Assembly: GCA_025453555.1 (NCBI GenBank)
Contig: JALOQC010000088.1
Location: forward strand, 1-34,280
Direction of reading: 5' to 3'
Source: Myxococcota bacterium
GTDB lineage: Bacteria > Myxococcota_A > Polyangia > Polyangiales > Houyiibacteriaceae
DNA length: 34,280 bases
This document shows positions 1 to 8,256 of the stretch, one piece after another (within the stretch, counting starts at the first letter, position 1; each line of letters opens with the position of its first letter). The notes below the pieces were generated by a model that worked only from the letters and a program-made list of their open reading frames with translations, had not been told where the DNA came from and searched no databases. Both the position numbers and the translations under genes were made by a program.

Positions 1-146
1 ACGTGCAGGTGCCGCTCCATCGAGATCGTCACGTCGGCGGTCAGCGGAGCCCGGAGGAACTTCTGGAGCCGCGCCACCTTGTCGGTCGCGTAGTTACGAA
101 CCGCGTCGGACGAGTCGACGTTGCGGAAGCTGAACGTGATCTGCAT
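1..146 (-). CDS. hpf: Ribosome hibernation promoting factor (HPF/RaiA family), 3'-truncated by window edge
   Basis: The first 48 residues are visible, beginning MQITFSFRNVDSSDAVRNYA. This matches the beta-alpha start of the HPF/YfiA/RaiA family, which binds the 30S A/P-site region and inactivates or dimerises ribosomes in stationary phase. The conserved pattern of a short beta strand, then an 'SxAVRxYAxxKVxRLxKF' helix and an 'ADVTISMERH' strand is present. The ATG at 146-144 has a good Shine-Dalgarno, GAGGTGA, about 6 nt upstream. It lies 149 bp downstream of rpoN in the same direction, the usual rpoN-hpf order in proteobacteria. The C-terminal part lies outside the window, so long and short HPF types cannot be told apart. 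Confidence 0.9.
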   Translation of the reverse strand, partial: MQITFSFRNVDSSDAVRNYATDKVARLQKFLRAPLTADVTISMERHLH

Positions 147-295
147 CGCTTCACCTCGAGGGCGGAGGCGCGTCGGTCACGAGCACGCAGCGACCAGGCA
201 GCGAGTCGGGAGCGGACGGCCGGAACGGACGGGCTCGCCGCGACACGCGACGAGGAACCAAGCGACGAAGCCAAGACGAGAAGCGTGAACGCCGC

Positions 296-1756
296 TCAAA
301 AGTACTGCTTCCGCTTCGAGGAGCTCAAGATGTTCAGCATGTCGCGGTACTTCGCGACGGTCCGGCGGGCGATCTTGATGTCGTGCTGATCGCGGAGGAT
401 CTCGACGATCTGCTGATCGGACCACGGGTTCTTCGGATCTTCCTCGTGGACGATCTTCTGAATCGCCTGCTTGACGCTCTCGGACGCGATGTCCTCTTTG
501 CCTTCTCGTTTGATCGCCGAGTTGAAGAAGAACTTCAGCTCGAAGAGGCCGCGCGGCGTGTGGACGTACTTGTTGCTCGTGACGCGCGAGATCGTGCTCT
601 CGTGCATCCCGACCGTCTCGGCCACGTCGCGCAGGATCATCGGCTTGAGGTACTGGATGCCGAGATCGAAGAACTCGCGCTGCTTCTCGACGATGCACTC
701 GGTGACCTTCACGATCGTCTTCCGGCGCTGGTCGATGCTGCGGATCAGCCACTGCGCGGAGCGGAGCTTGCCTTGGATGTACTCCTTGGCCTTCGGGTCT
801 TCCTGCATCGCGGCCCGGTAGAAGCCGCTGATCTTCAGCTTCGGCATCCCGTCGTCGTTGGGGACGACGTAGTACTGATCGCCCACGCGGTGCACGTACA
901 CGTCGGGCGTGATGTAGCGCGGCTCTTCGACGATGTAGTTGCGGCCCGGACGAGGCTCGAGGTCCGCGATGACCTGCGCGACGTCGTAGATTTCTTCCAC
1001 GGCGACGTCGAGCTTCTGCGCGATCCGGTTGTAGTTCCGGTTCTCGAGGTCGGAGATGTGCTTGGCGATCACCTGGATCACCAGGTCGTCCATCCCGAGC
1101 ACCTCGGCCTGGACGAGCAGCGACTCCTCGAGGGTCCGCGAGCAGACGCCGACCGGGTCGAAGCGCTGCATCATCTTGAGGACCTCTTCGGCGTCCTCCG
1201 GGTGCAGCCCCGCCTCTTCGGCGAGTTTCGGCACGACCTCCTCGGGCGTGAGCCCCTCGATCTTCAGGTACCCGTCGTCGTCGAGGTTCCCGATCACGAG
1301 CGCCCCGAACTTGATCTCGTCCTCGACGAAGTCGCCCATCCGGAGCTGCCAGAAGATGTGGTGGCTGAGATCCTCGCCGCGCGTCAGTGTCTGATCGACG
1401 CCGGGCATCTCCTCGTCGCCGCCGCGGCGGAACGAAGGCATCGGGGCCTGGAGCGAGTGGTTCTCGAGGTACCGCTCCCAGTCGATGTCTTCTTTCTTCT
1501 CTTTGTTCTCGACGGTCGTCAGCTCGCGATCGTCCGAGGCGATCTGGCGGTCGATGGTGGTCGACTCTTCCGGGATCTGGACCTCGCGGAGGTCCCGTCC
1601 GTCGAGCGAATCCTCGAGCACCGGGTTCTCGAGCAGCTCCTCCTGTACGAGCTCGGCGAGCTCCATCCGGGACATCTGCAGCAGCTTGATGGCCTGCTGC
1701 AGCTGCGGGGTCATCACGAGCTGCTGGGAGAGACGGAGCTGTTGTTTGATTTCCAT
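296..1756 (-). CDS. rpoN: RNA polymerase sigma-54 factor RpoN
   Basis: This is a 486-residue sigma54, full length for the family. Region I is the Gln/Leu-rich N-terminus (residues 1-50, starting MEIKQQLRLSQQLVMTPQLQ), which contacts activators and holds the closed complex. The core-binding domain follows at about 110-300. An HTH that reads the -12 element lies around 370-420. The RpoN box ARRTVAKYR is at 463-471 and reads the -24 element. The start was set at the ATG at 1756-1754 because homologues begin MEIKQQL; the open frame extends 33 codons further but those residues do not look like the family. There is no strong Shine-Dalgarno. A sigma70-like promoter candidate lies at 1793-1821 and hpf follows. 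A sigma54 activator is encoded at 9304-13767. Confidence 0.97.
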   Translation of the reverse strand: MEIKQQLRLSQQLVMTPQLQQAIKLLQMSRMELAELVQEELLENPVLEDSLDGRDLREVQIPEESTTIDRQIASDDRELTTVENKEKKEDIDWERYLENHSLQAPMPSFRRGGDEEMPGVDQTLTRGEDLSHHIFWQLRMGDFVEDEIKFGALVIGNLDDDGYLKIEGLTPEEVVPKLAEEAGLHPEDAEEVLKMMQRFDPVGVCSRTLEESLLVQAEVLGMDDLVIQVIAKHISDLENRNYNRIAQKLDVAVEEIYDVAQVIADLEPRPGRNYIVEEPRYITPDVYVHRVGDQYYVVPNDDGMPKLKISGFYRAAMQEDPKAKEYIQGKLRSAQWLIRSIDQRRKTIVKVTECIVEKQREFFDLGIQYLKPMILRDVAETVGMHESTISRVTSNKYVHTPRGLFELKFFFNSAIKREGKEDIASESVKQAIQKIVHEEDPKNPWSDQQIVEILRDQHDIKIARRTVAKYRDMLNILSSSKRKQYF

Positions 1757-1792
1757 TCGCCAACCAGAGCCCGACGACGGTCGAGCGGTCTC

Positions 1793-1821
1793 AGCATACA
1801 CGCCGCGTGCCGGGATGCGAA
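1793..1821 (-). promoter_or_regulatory. Candidate sigma70-type promoter of rpoN
   Basis: Reading the minus strand, TTCGCA (1821-1816) and TATGCT (1798-1793) are separated by 17 bp, each matching four of six consensus bases. A start point near 1786 would give a leader of about 30 nt before the rpoN ATG. This is a pattern match only. Confidence 0.4.
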
Positions 1822-1850
1822 GCGCCTCGGCTTCCGGAGGGGCCGTCGCC

Positions 1851-1913
1851 GGCACCCCACGGAGGGCAGGAAACCTCGACCGCCGAGCTCACGAGGGTGA
1901 GCTCGGGGGTGCC
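1851..1913 (-). terminator. Nested inverted repeat, likely terminator of the TPR-GTPase gene
   Basis: An inner hairpin has a perfect 10-bp stem (1883-1892 with 1897-1906) and a 4-nt loop. An outer pair, GGCACCCC (1851-1858) and GGGGTGCC (1906-1913), encloses it; one base (1906) is shared, so the two stems compete at their junction. It starts 5 bp after the GTPase stop (minus strand) and ahead of the rpoN promoter candidate. There is no T-run right after the stem, so Rho-independent action is uncertain. Confidence 0.5.
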
Positions 1914-1917
1914 CGTC

Positions 1918-4665
1918 TCACGTCTCCAGGCTCTCGCGCCCCTTCGGCGCGACCTCCCGCAGCACCTCGTGGAGCGCGCGCAGCGGCCCGAACACGCGCT
2001 CGGCCTCGCGACGTCGTGCGTCGTCCAGCGCGCGCACCTCTTCCTCGCGCGCCTCGACGCGCTCGCGCTGCACGAGCTCCAGCGCCTCCACCAGCGCCGG
2101 CCGCAGCTCGGCGCCCGAATCGACGCGCCCACGCGCGAGCGCCGTCCCGAGCACCGCCACGTCGAGCTCCGCCCGCGGCAGGACCTCGTCGAAGAAGCGC
2201 CGCAGCGCGCCCCCTTCGAGCACCCCGCGCTGGTAGCCCCAATGCGTCGCCAGCGCGGTCCGCAGGCTGGTGCGCAGCCTCTCCGTCACCGCGTCCCCGT
2301 CGCCGTCCGCTTGCGCGAGCCGGGCGCGCGCCTGCGCGAGCAGCCGACGCTCACACCGCTCGATCGCGTCGCGCAGGCGGCGCTCGAGGAGGTCCGCGAG
2401 GAACGCGCGATCCTCCGCGTGCGCGCCGTGGCGGGAGAGTCGGCTCGCACGGGGCCGCACGAACCCGAGCACCTCGTGGGCCGCGGCCTCGAACGCCTCG
2501 TCGAGCTCGCGCTCGTACGCCCGCAGCGCGTCGTCGATCGCGAGCAGGAGGTCGGGCCCGACACGGAGCAGCCGCTCGCGCGCTTCGAGGGCGAGACGGC
2601 AGGCGTGGGCGTGGTGCTCGGCGCGGTCTTGCTCGGTCGCGAGCGCCGCTTCGAGCGCCTCCGCGAGCCGCCCCGCACACGCCGCGCGCTTGAGCTCGCG
2701 CGCGCGCCCGAACACGATCGCGTCGAGCGCCTCCAACAACCGCGGGAAGCCGCTCTCCGCGTACGCCGCGTCGTCGCCCGCCACGCGCGCGCGCAGCGCC
2801 TTGCGCGCGCTGACCGCGAGCGGCTCGGCGCCGAAGCCCGCCCGCACGACGGTACAGACCTCGTCGAGCTCACCCGGCTTGAGCCGATCGACCTTGTTCA
2901 GCACCGGCACCACGAGGCGCCCCCGCGCGCGCAGCTCCTGGTGCATCCGCGTCTCCGACTGCTTGCCGGCCTGCGCGGCGTCGAAGATCCAGAGCACCGC
3001 GTCCGCGCGACGCGCGGCTTCCTTCGCGAGCTCCTCGTGCTTCGGGTCGAGCGCGTTCGTCCCTGGCGCGTCGAGGATCCACACGCGCTCGAGCGTCTCG
3101 CTCGGCAGCACGATCTCCGCGCGGTCGACGCCGGTCGACTCGGCCTCTTCGAGGAGCGCGGCGAGCTGCTCGTAGCCCCCCTCGCGCGTGCTCCCGTCGT
3201 GCAAGACGAGCCGCACTCGCCGCTCCGCGCCCCCACGCAGCACGTTCAGCGTCGCGGTCGTCGGAACGATGCCCATCGGCGCGACCTCGGCTCCGATGAA
3301 CGCGTTGATCAAGGTCGACTTGCCCGCGTTGAACTCGCCGAGCACCGCGAGCAGGAGCGGCCGATCGAGCTCGTCGCGGAGCGCGCGGGCTCGACGTGCG
3401 ACGTCGGAGAGTGCGTGCTCTTCCGAGAAGCGCGTGACCGCGTCGATCGCGGCCGCGAGATCGAGGTCCTCGCCGGTGCGCCACGCCGCGCGCAGCGCAC
3501 GACGTCGGACCTCCGCCGCCAGCGCCTCGTCGGAGCGCGCGACCTCCACCGTCGCGCGCGCGACGTCCCAGGCGTCGAGCGCGGCGAGCGACTCCGTCGG
3601 TGCGCTCCGATCGAGCGCCGCCATCGCGTGCGCGAGCCAGCCGCGCGGCGTGGTCGGCGCGCTCACGTCGCGACCCTCGGCGAACGCGCGAAGCTCTTCG
3701 AGCGCCTCCGAAGGCGCGAGCTCGCCGCGTTCGATCCAGGCGCGCAGCGTCTCCCGTGGCGCCGTGGTCGCCGCGCGCGCGAGCAGCGCCGGGCTCTGCG
3801 GCGCCATCGACGCCGCCACCAGCAGCGCCTCCGCCGCCTCGTCGTCGCGTCCCTCGGCCGCGAGCGCGTTCGCGAGCGCGACGAACGCCGGCGCGCCGAC
3901 CCCGCTCGCGATCGCCCGCCGCGCACGGAGCTCGGCGTCGCGCGAATCACCCCGCCCGAGCGCGAGCCCCGAGAGCGCCACCCCCGCCTCCCCGGCGCCC
4001 TTCGCGATCGCGCTCTCGAGGATCGGCTCCGCCGCGTCGAGCGCGCCGATCTCGACGAGCGCACGCCCGAGCCGCAGCGCGACGCCCGCGTCGAGCTCGT
4101 CCGGGTTCAGCTCGAGCGCCGCCGATCGCGCGGCCCCGACGTGCCCCGCGCTCGCGAGCACCTCCACGAGCATCACGCGTCGCTCGGGCGTCGGCGCGCT
4201 CGCGAGCGCCTTGCGAAGCTCACGCACTGCGCGATCCGGCCGTCCGCCGCGCTGCTCGGCACGGGCCGCCAACGTACACGCCTCCGCGAAGGGCTCGCCT
4301 CCGTCGGAGACCACGAGCCGCGCCGCGTCACGCGCAGCGGTCACCGCGTCCGCGTGCCGCTCGGCGTCGAGGCACGCGCGGGCCATCCAGAGCGCGAGCT
4401 CCGCGTCCTCCGGGAGCGCGCGCCGTGCCTCCGCGAGCGCCTCGAGCATGCCGTCTCGGTCTCCGATCCCACGACGCGCATGGGCCAGACCCACGAGCGC
4501 GCGAGGCAACGGGCGTGTCGCCAGGATCTCCCGGTAGAGCGTCGAGGCTTCTTCGAAGAGCTCCGCCTCGAGCGCGGCGTCCGCGGTGGCCAGCGACTCC
4601 CGGACGTCGTCCGGGAGGAAGATCACGTCGTCGAGGAAACGCTCGAAGCGATCGAAGAATCCCAT
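1918..4665 (-). CDS. TPR-repeat protein with dynamin-like GTPase domain
   Basis: This is a 915-residue protein starting MGFFDRFERFLDDVIFLPDD at the ATG at 4665; the open frame upstream of it is not family-like. Residues from about 25 to 400 are Ala-rich helical repeats of TPR type. A GTPase domain follows with G1 GEFNAGKS (443-450), a G2-like Thr pair in 'IVPTTATLN', G3 DAPG (532-535) and G4 NKVD (590-593). The rest, about 650-915, is long charged helices like a dynamin or BDLP stalk. The GEFNAGKST loop is typical of bacterial dynamin-like and Era-related membrane GTPases. No transmembrane segment or signal peptide is seen. It diverges from the REC-GGDEL gene across only 58 bp and ends at a strong hairpin. 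A role in membrane remodelling or septum/polar organisation is inference. Confidence 0.85.
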   Translation of the reverse strand: MGFFDRFERFLDDVIFLPDDVRESLATADAALEAELFEEASTLYREILATRPLPRALVGLAHARRGIGDRDGMLEALAEARRALPEDAELALWMARACLDAERHADAVTAARDAARLVVSDGGEPFAEACTLAARAEQRGGRPDRAVRELRKALASAPTPERRVMLVEVLASAGHVGAARSAALELNPDELDAGVALRLGRALVEIGALDAAEPILESAIAKGAGEAGVALSGLALGRGDSRDAELRARRAIASGVGAPAFVALANALAAEGRDDEAAEALLVAASMAPQSPALLARAATTAPRETLRAWIERGELAPSEALEELRAFAEGRDVSAPTTPRGWLAHAMAALDRSAPTESLAALDAWDVARATVEVARSDEALAAEVRRRALRAAWRTGEDLDLAAAIDAVTRFSEEHALSDVARRARALRDELDRPLLLAVLGEFNAGKSTLINAFIGAEVAPMGIVPTTATLNVLRGGAERRVRLVLHDGSTREGGYEQLAALLEEAESTGVDRAEIVLPSETLERVWILDAPGTNALDPKHEELAKEAARRADAVLWIFDAAQAGKQSETRMHQELRARGRLVVPVLNKVDRLKPGELDEVCTVVRAGFGAEPLAVSARKALRARVAGDDAAYAESGFPRLLEALDAIVFGRARELKRAACAGRLAEALEAALATEQDRAEHHAHACRLALEARERLLRVGPDLLLAIDDALRAYERELDEAFEAAAHEVLGFVRPRASRLSRHGAHAEDRAFLADLLERRLRDAIERCERRLLAQARARLAQADGDGDAVTERLRTSLRTALATHWGYQRGVLEGGALRRFFDEVLPRAELDVAVLGTALARGRVDSGAELRPALVEALELVQRERVEAREEEVRALDDARRREAERVFGPLRALHEVLREVAPKGRESLET

Positions 4666-4723
4666 GCGCGGCGCAACGTAGCAGCTTCGCGCGGCACCTC
4701 GGGGCGCGTTACCCTGTCTCGCG

Positions 4724-5662
4724 ATGGCGTTGATCTTGGTCGCCGACGACGACCGCCTGGTGCGAGAGAAGCTGGGCGCGTTGCTGCGCGCGCGAGGCCA
4801 CACCGTCGAGCTCGTCGGCGACGGAGCGCCCGCGCTCGAACGCGCCGCGCAAGGCGACGTCGGCTTGTTCCTCCTCGACGTGCTCATGCCCGGCATGGGC
4901 GGCCTCGAGGCCTGCCGGTTGCTGAAGTCGCTCGCCCACGACCGCGAGGCCTTCTGGCCGGTCGTCCTGCTCACGTCGCGCAACGACGGAGACAGCCGCG
5001 TGCAAGGGCTGCGACTGGGCGCGGACGACTACGTGGGCAAACCCTTCGACGAGCGCGAGCTCGTGGCGCGGGTCGAAGGGCTCCTGCGCATCCGCCAGAT
5101 GCACGACGACCTCGTGGCCGCCAAGCAGCGCCTCGAAGCGCTCGCGGTGACCGACGAGCTCACGGGGCTCTACAACTTTCGCTACTTGAGCACGCGACTG
5201 CGCGAAGAGCTCAAGCGCGCGGAGCGCCACCGCGAGCCGCTCGCGTGCGCGATGATCGACCTCGATCACTTCAAGCGCATCAACGACGAGCTCGGTCACG
5301 ACGTCGGCGACACCGTGCTGCGCGAGGCGGCGCGTCGCGTGCGCGGCGCGGTGCGCGAGATCGACGTCGTCGCGCGCTACGGGGGCGACGAGCTCCTGCT
5401 CATCCTTCCGACGACGCCCTTCAGCGGCGCGCTCACCGTCGCGTCGCGCGTCTGGAACGACATCCGGGCCACACCGATCCTCGCCGGCGTGCACGAGCTG
5501 CGCGTCACGCCCTCCATCGGCGTCGCGCTCTACCCGAGCCGCGACGTGACGGACGCCGAGGCGCTGCTGCGTGCGGCGGACCAAGCGCTCTATCAAGCCA
5601 AGCGCGACGGCCGCGATCGCATCGGCGTGTTTCAGCACGAGGGCTACATCTTCCGCCCGTGA
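4724..5662 (+). CDS. Response regulator with GGDEF-type (GGDEL) domain
   Basis: 312 residues. Residues 1-120 are a receiver domain: acidic pocket ADDD (7-10), phospho-acceptor D52 in 'LFLLDVLMPGMGG', T84/S85 region and K106 in GKPF. A helical linker (121-142) leads to a diguanylate-cyclase domain starting 'TDELTGLYNFRYL'. The active-site loop reads GGDEL (220-224) instead of GGDEF or GGEEF. The product-inhibition I-site RxxD is intact as REID (211-214), at the usual five-residue distance. Cyclic-di-GMP synthesis is therefore likely but the last position is atypical; the domain could also act as a c-di-GMP sensor. It is the first gene of a plus-strand group, and the next gene may start at a GTG overlapping this stop. 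The histidine kinase at 6850 is the nearest partner candidate. Confidence 0.93.
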   Translation: MALILVADDDRLVREKLGALLRARGHTVELVGDGAPALERAAQGDVGLFLLDVLMPGMGGLEACRLLKSLAHDREAFWPVVLLTSRNDGDSRVQGLRLGADDYVGKPFDERELVARVEGLLRIRQMHDDLVAAKQRLEALAVTDELTGLYNFRYLSTRLREELKRAERHREPLACAMIDLDHFKRINDELGHDVGDTVLREAARRVRGAVREIDVVARYGGDELLLILPTTPFSGALTVASRVWNDIRATPILAGVHELRVTPSIGVALYPSRDVTDAEALLRAADQALYQAKRDGRDRIGVFQHEGYIFRP

Positions 5663-5673
5663 GTCGGTTCGCG

Positions 5674-6123
5674 ATGGACGACGCCCCGCACGACCCCTCG
5701 CTCGCGTCCACGTCGAAGGCGTCTTCGACGAGCTCGTCGTCACCCACGGCGACGTCGTCCGCCGACCTGACCGACACGTCGTCGGTCGACACGACGCCCG
5801 CGCTGGAGGCCGCGTGGGCGAAGGTGGTGCAGAGCTGGGACGATCCGACCGCGCACGACAAGCTCGTGGGGCTCTGCGCGAGCCTCGGTCGTCTGGAGTT
5901 CGCGGGCCGTCGCTATCGAGAGGTCCGCGAGCGCGATCCGGAGCGAGCCGCGCGCGCGCAGCAGAGCATCGACCGCATCGTCGCCCTCGCGATGCAGACG
6001 CTCGAGCTGCACCGCGACCCCGCGCCCCCGAGCCCGAAGCGGATCCTCTTCCCGGTCGCGCTCCTGCTCGTGACCGCACTGGTCGGCACCGCGATCTGGG
6101 TCTGGCTCGACGCCGCACGCTGA
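5674..6123 (+). CDS. Small tail-anchored protein of unknown function
   Basis: 149 residues from ATG 5674. A GTG at 5659, in frame and overlapping the preceding TGA as GTGA, is an equally possible start, five codons longer. The N-terminus is Ser/Thr/Asp-rich and looks disordered (about 1-45). A helical middle, 'AAWAKVVQSWDDPTAHDKL' to 'RRYREVRERDPERAARAQ' (about 50-100), resembles a single TPR-like helical hairpin. A C-terminal hydrophobic helix (about 122-145, 'FPVALLLVTALVGTAIWVW') ends a few residues from the stop, so the protein is probably tail-anchored with its N-terminus in the cytoplasm. No family is recognised. Its place between a GGDEL regulator and an MglA-type GTPase suggests an adaptor or membrane receptor for them (inference). 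Confidence 0.75.
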   Translation: MDDAPHDPSLASTSKASSTSSSSPTATSSADLTDTSSVDTTPALEAAWAKVVQSWDDPTAHDKLVGLCASLGRLEFAGRRYREVRERDPERAARAQQSIDRIVALAMQTLELHRDPAPPSPKRILFPVALLLVTALVGTAIWVWLDAAR

Positions 6124-6184
6124 TCGCGCGCCCCGATGCGGCGTAGCGAACGAACGTCGTTTCCCTTATCCTCGCTCGGCTTCG

Positions 6185-6853
6185 ATGCAGATCGACTTCA
6201 AGTCGCGTGAGCTGACCGTCAAGCTCGTCTATTACGGTCCCGCGCTCAGCGGAAAGACCACGAACCTCCAGGCGATCCACAGCCTCGTCTCGCCCGAGAC
6301 GACCGGACGCTTGATGACGTTGGAGACGCGCGACGACCGCACGCTCTTCTTCGATCTGCTGCCGCTCACCTTCGACGTCGGCGCGGGCATCCAGGTCCGC
6401 TTCAAGCTCTTCACCGTCCCCGGACAGGTCATCCACAACGCGACCCGCCGCCTCGTCCTGCAGGGCGCGGATGGCACGGCGTTCATCGCCGACTCGCAGA
6501 TCAGCGAGACCCGCTCGAACCAGCAGGCCTTCCTGAACATGCAGGAGAACCTGCGCGAGAACGGCATCGATCCCGCGACGCATCCGATCGTCATCCAGTT
6601 CAACAAGCGCGACCTCCCCGGCGTGCGCACCGACGAAGAGCTCGAGCGCATGGCGAAGAAGGGGCGCGAGCCGGTCTTCAAGGCGATCGCGACGCGCGGC
6701 ACCGGCGTCATCGAGACCTTCCTCGGGCTCACCGAGCGCACGTGGCATCAGCTCGAAGAGCGCCACCAGCTCCACGAGAAGTTCGGGCTCGATCCCGAGG
6801 TCTTCCTACGTGGCGTGCGCAGTCGGCTCGGCATCCCGGAGGCCGCGGCATGA
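6185..6853 (+). CDS. MglA-family small Ras-like GTPase
   Basis: 222 residues. It has the MglA hallmarks: an N-terminal 'SRELTVKLVYYGPALSGKTT' with P-loop GPALSGKT (18-25), the long 'LFFDLLPL' strand, G3 TVPGQ (77-81), 'FIADSQ', and G4 NKRD (140-143). Myxococcus MglA is about 195 residues and sets leading-pole identity for gliding and type IV pili. Here the C-terminus is longer ('EKFGLDPEVFLRGVRSRLG'). The 'PALSGKT' loop differs from the 'PGLCGKT' of motility MglA as I recall it. No mglB (GTPase-activating roadblock protein) is in the window. The ATG overlaps nothing upstream, but the stop overlaps the next gene's ATG (ATGA), so the GTPase and the kinase are probably translated together. It is best called an MglA paralogue, not the motility MglA itself. 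Confidence 0.93.
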   Translation: MQIDFKSRELTVKLVYYGPALSGKTTNLQAIHSLVSPETTGRLMTLETRDDRTLFFDLLPLTFDVGAGIQVRFKLFTVPGQVIHNATRRLVLQGADGTAFIADSQISETRSNQQAFLNMQENLRENGIDPATHPIVIQFNKRDLPGVRTDEELERMAKKGREPVFKAIATRGTGVIETFLGLTERTWHQLEERHQLHEKFGLDPEVFLRGVRSRLGIPEAAA

Positions 6854-8253
6854 ACGACGCCGCACGCACGAGCGGGATCGATCTCGCCTTCGGTGACGTC
6901 TCCGGCCTCGACGAGGTCGTCGATCGCGAGGCGCTGCGCGACGTCTGCCGATCCTTCTTCGATCTCTTCGGGATCAGCATCCGCGTGTTCTCGGGCAACG
7001 GCGCGCTCCTCGCGGACGCCCACGAAGAGCTCGCGATCCACACCTACCTGCGCACCCTCCCCGGCGGCCGACGCGCGCTCTCGGAGAGCGTCGACGCCGT
7101 CATCCGCACGACCCCGGATCAGCCGGTGCAGCTCGAGGAGATCAGCGGCGCGGTCTACGACGTGGTCCCGCTCGTCTACCAAGGCCGACGCGTCGGCCGC
7201 TTCGTGCTCGGTCCCTACCTGCCGGCCGAGATGAAGGAGGTCCCGCGGGCGCTGCTCAAGGTCGATCCCGCGCTCGACCGCGAGAAGGTGCGCGAGGCGC
7301 TCGCGTCGATGCCCCGCGTGAAGCGCGCGACCGCCGAGCGCGTGGTCGCGCACCTGCGGGGGATCCTCGATCTGCTCGTGTTCTCGAGCCACCGCGCGCA
7401 CCTCACGAGCGAGATGCACGTGGTCTCGGTGCGCGAGAGCTACCGCGAGCTCGCGGAGAAGACCGCGCGTCTGCAGACGGCGTACGACCGGCTGCGCGAG
7501 CTCGACAAGCTGAAGTCGAACTTCCTCGCGACGGTGAGCCACGAGCTGCGCACGCCGCTGACGAGCATCATCGGCTACTCGGAGATGCTCGAAGCGGGCA
7601 TCGCGGGTCCGCTCGGCGAGGAGCAGCTCGACTTCGTGCAGACCATCCACGGCAAGGGCGAGCAGCTCCTCGCGCTCATCACGAGCTTGCTCGATCTCTC
7701 GAAGCTCGAGCAGGGCGTGCTGCGCATCGAGCCTCAGCTCCTCGACGCGCGCGAGCTGCTCGTCGATCTCGCCAAGACCTTCGAGCCGGCCGCGCGCAAG
7801 AAGCAGGTCGAGATCCGCGTGGAAGCGCCGCCGAATCTCCCGCGCATCGCGGCCGATCCGGTGCGCATCAAGCAGATCCTCTCGAACCTCGCGGAGAACG
7901 CGATCAAGTTCACGCCGCCCGGCGGCCGCGTCACCTTCGCGGCCAACGAGACCGATCTCGACGACGACGACGGTGGGGGCTTCGGCGCCGTCTTGCTCGC
8001 CGCGCCGCGCCGCGCGGTCGCGTTCCTGGTTCGCGACACCGGCATCGGCATGCCGCGCGAGGAGCTGCCCAAGATCTTCGACGCGTTCTACCAAATCGAC
8101 GGGAGCTCGACGCGCGAGCACGGCGGCACCGGCCTCGGTTTGTCCATCGTCAAGCGCCTCGTCGACGCGCACGACGGAACGATCAAGGTCGACAGCGAGC
8201 CCGGCCGAGGCACCGTCTTCACCGTGACGATCCCCGAGGCCGAGTCCGGCTGA
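6850..8253 (+). CDS. Soluble histidine kinase with PocR-type sensory domain
   Basis: 467 residues, ATG 6850 chosen from the ATGA overlap with the MglA gene. Residues about 20-180 resemble the PocR ligand-sensing domain ('[19 protein letters not shown]', '[20 protein letters not shown]'). A coiled-coil helix (about 195-225) connects to HisKA with the H-box [10 protein letters not shown] and phospho-acceptor H231. The HATPase has an N-box '[14 protein letters not shown]', a G1-box DTGIGM (396-401), an F-region 'IFDAFYQ' and a G2-box GGTGLGLS. An acidic/Gly insert, '[13 protein letters not shown]', lies between the N- and G1-boxes. No transmembrane helix or signal peptide is present, so it senses a cytoplasmic cue. 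The receiver-GGDEL protein upstream is a plausible target, and the GTPase may localise it (inference). Confidence 0.92.
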   Translation: MNDAARTSGIDLAFGDVSGLDEVVDREALRDVCRSFFDLFGISIRVFSGNGALLADAHEELAIHTYLRTLPGGRRALSESVDAVIRTTPDQPVQLEEISGAVYDVVPLVYQGRRVGRFVLGPYLPAEMKEVPRALLKVDPALDREKVREALASMPRVKRATAERVVAHLRGILDLLVFSSHRAHLTSEMHVVSVRESYRELAEKTARLQTAYDRLRELDKLKSNFLATVSHELRTPLTSIIGYSEMLEAGIAGPLGEEQLDFVQTIHGKGEQLLALITSLLDLSKLEQGVLRIEPQLLDARELLVDLAKTFEPAARKKQVEIRVEAPPNLPRIAADPVRIKQILSNLAENAIKFTPPGGRVTFAANETDLDDDDGGGFGAVLLAAPRRAVAFLVRDTGIGMPREELPKIFDAFYQIDGSSTREHGGTGLGLSIVKRLVDAHDGTIKVDSEPGRGTVFTVTIPEAESG

Positions 8254-8256
8254 GCC

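Noticed and set aside
383-1900. A 505-codon plus-strand open frame opposite rpoN.
   Set aside because: It is the antisense of a well-conserved sigma54 gene and shows no recognisable domain or ribosome site.
1807-5673. A very long plus-strand open frame (over 1200 codons) opposite the dynamin-like GTPase gene and the GGDEL gene region.
   Set aside because: It is Arg/Ala/Pro-rich without any family motif and arises from high-GC codon bias opposite real genes. Only its last part, 5674-6123, is a real gene.
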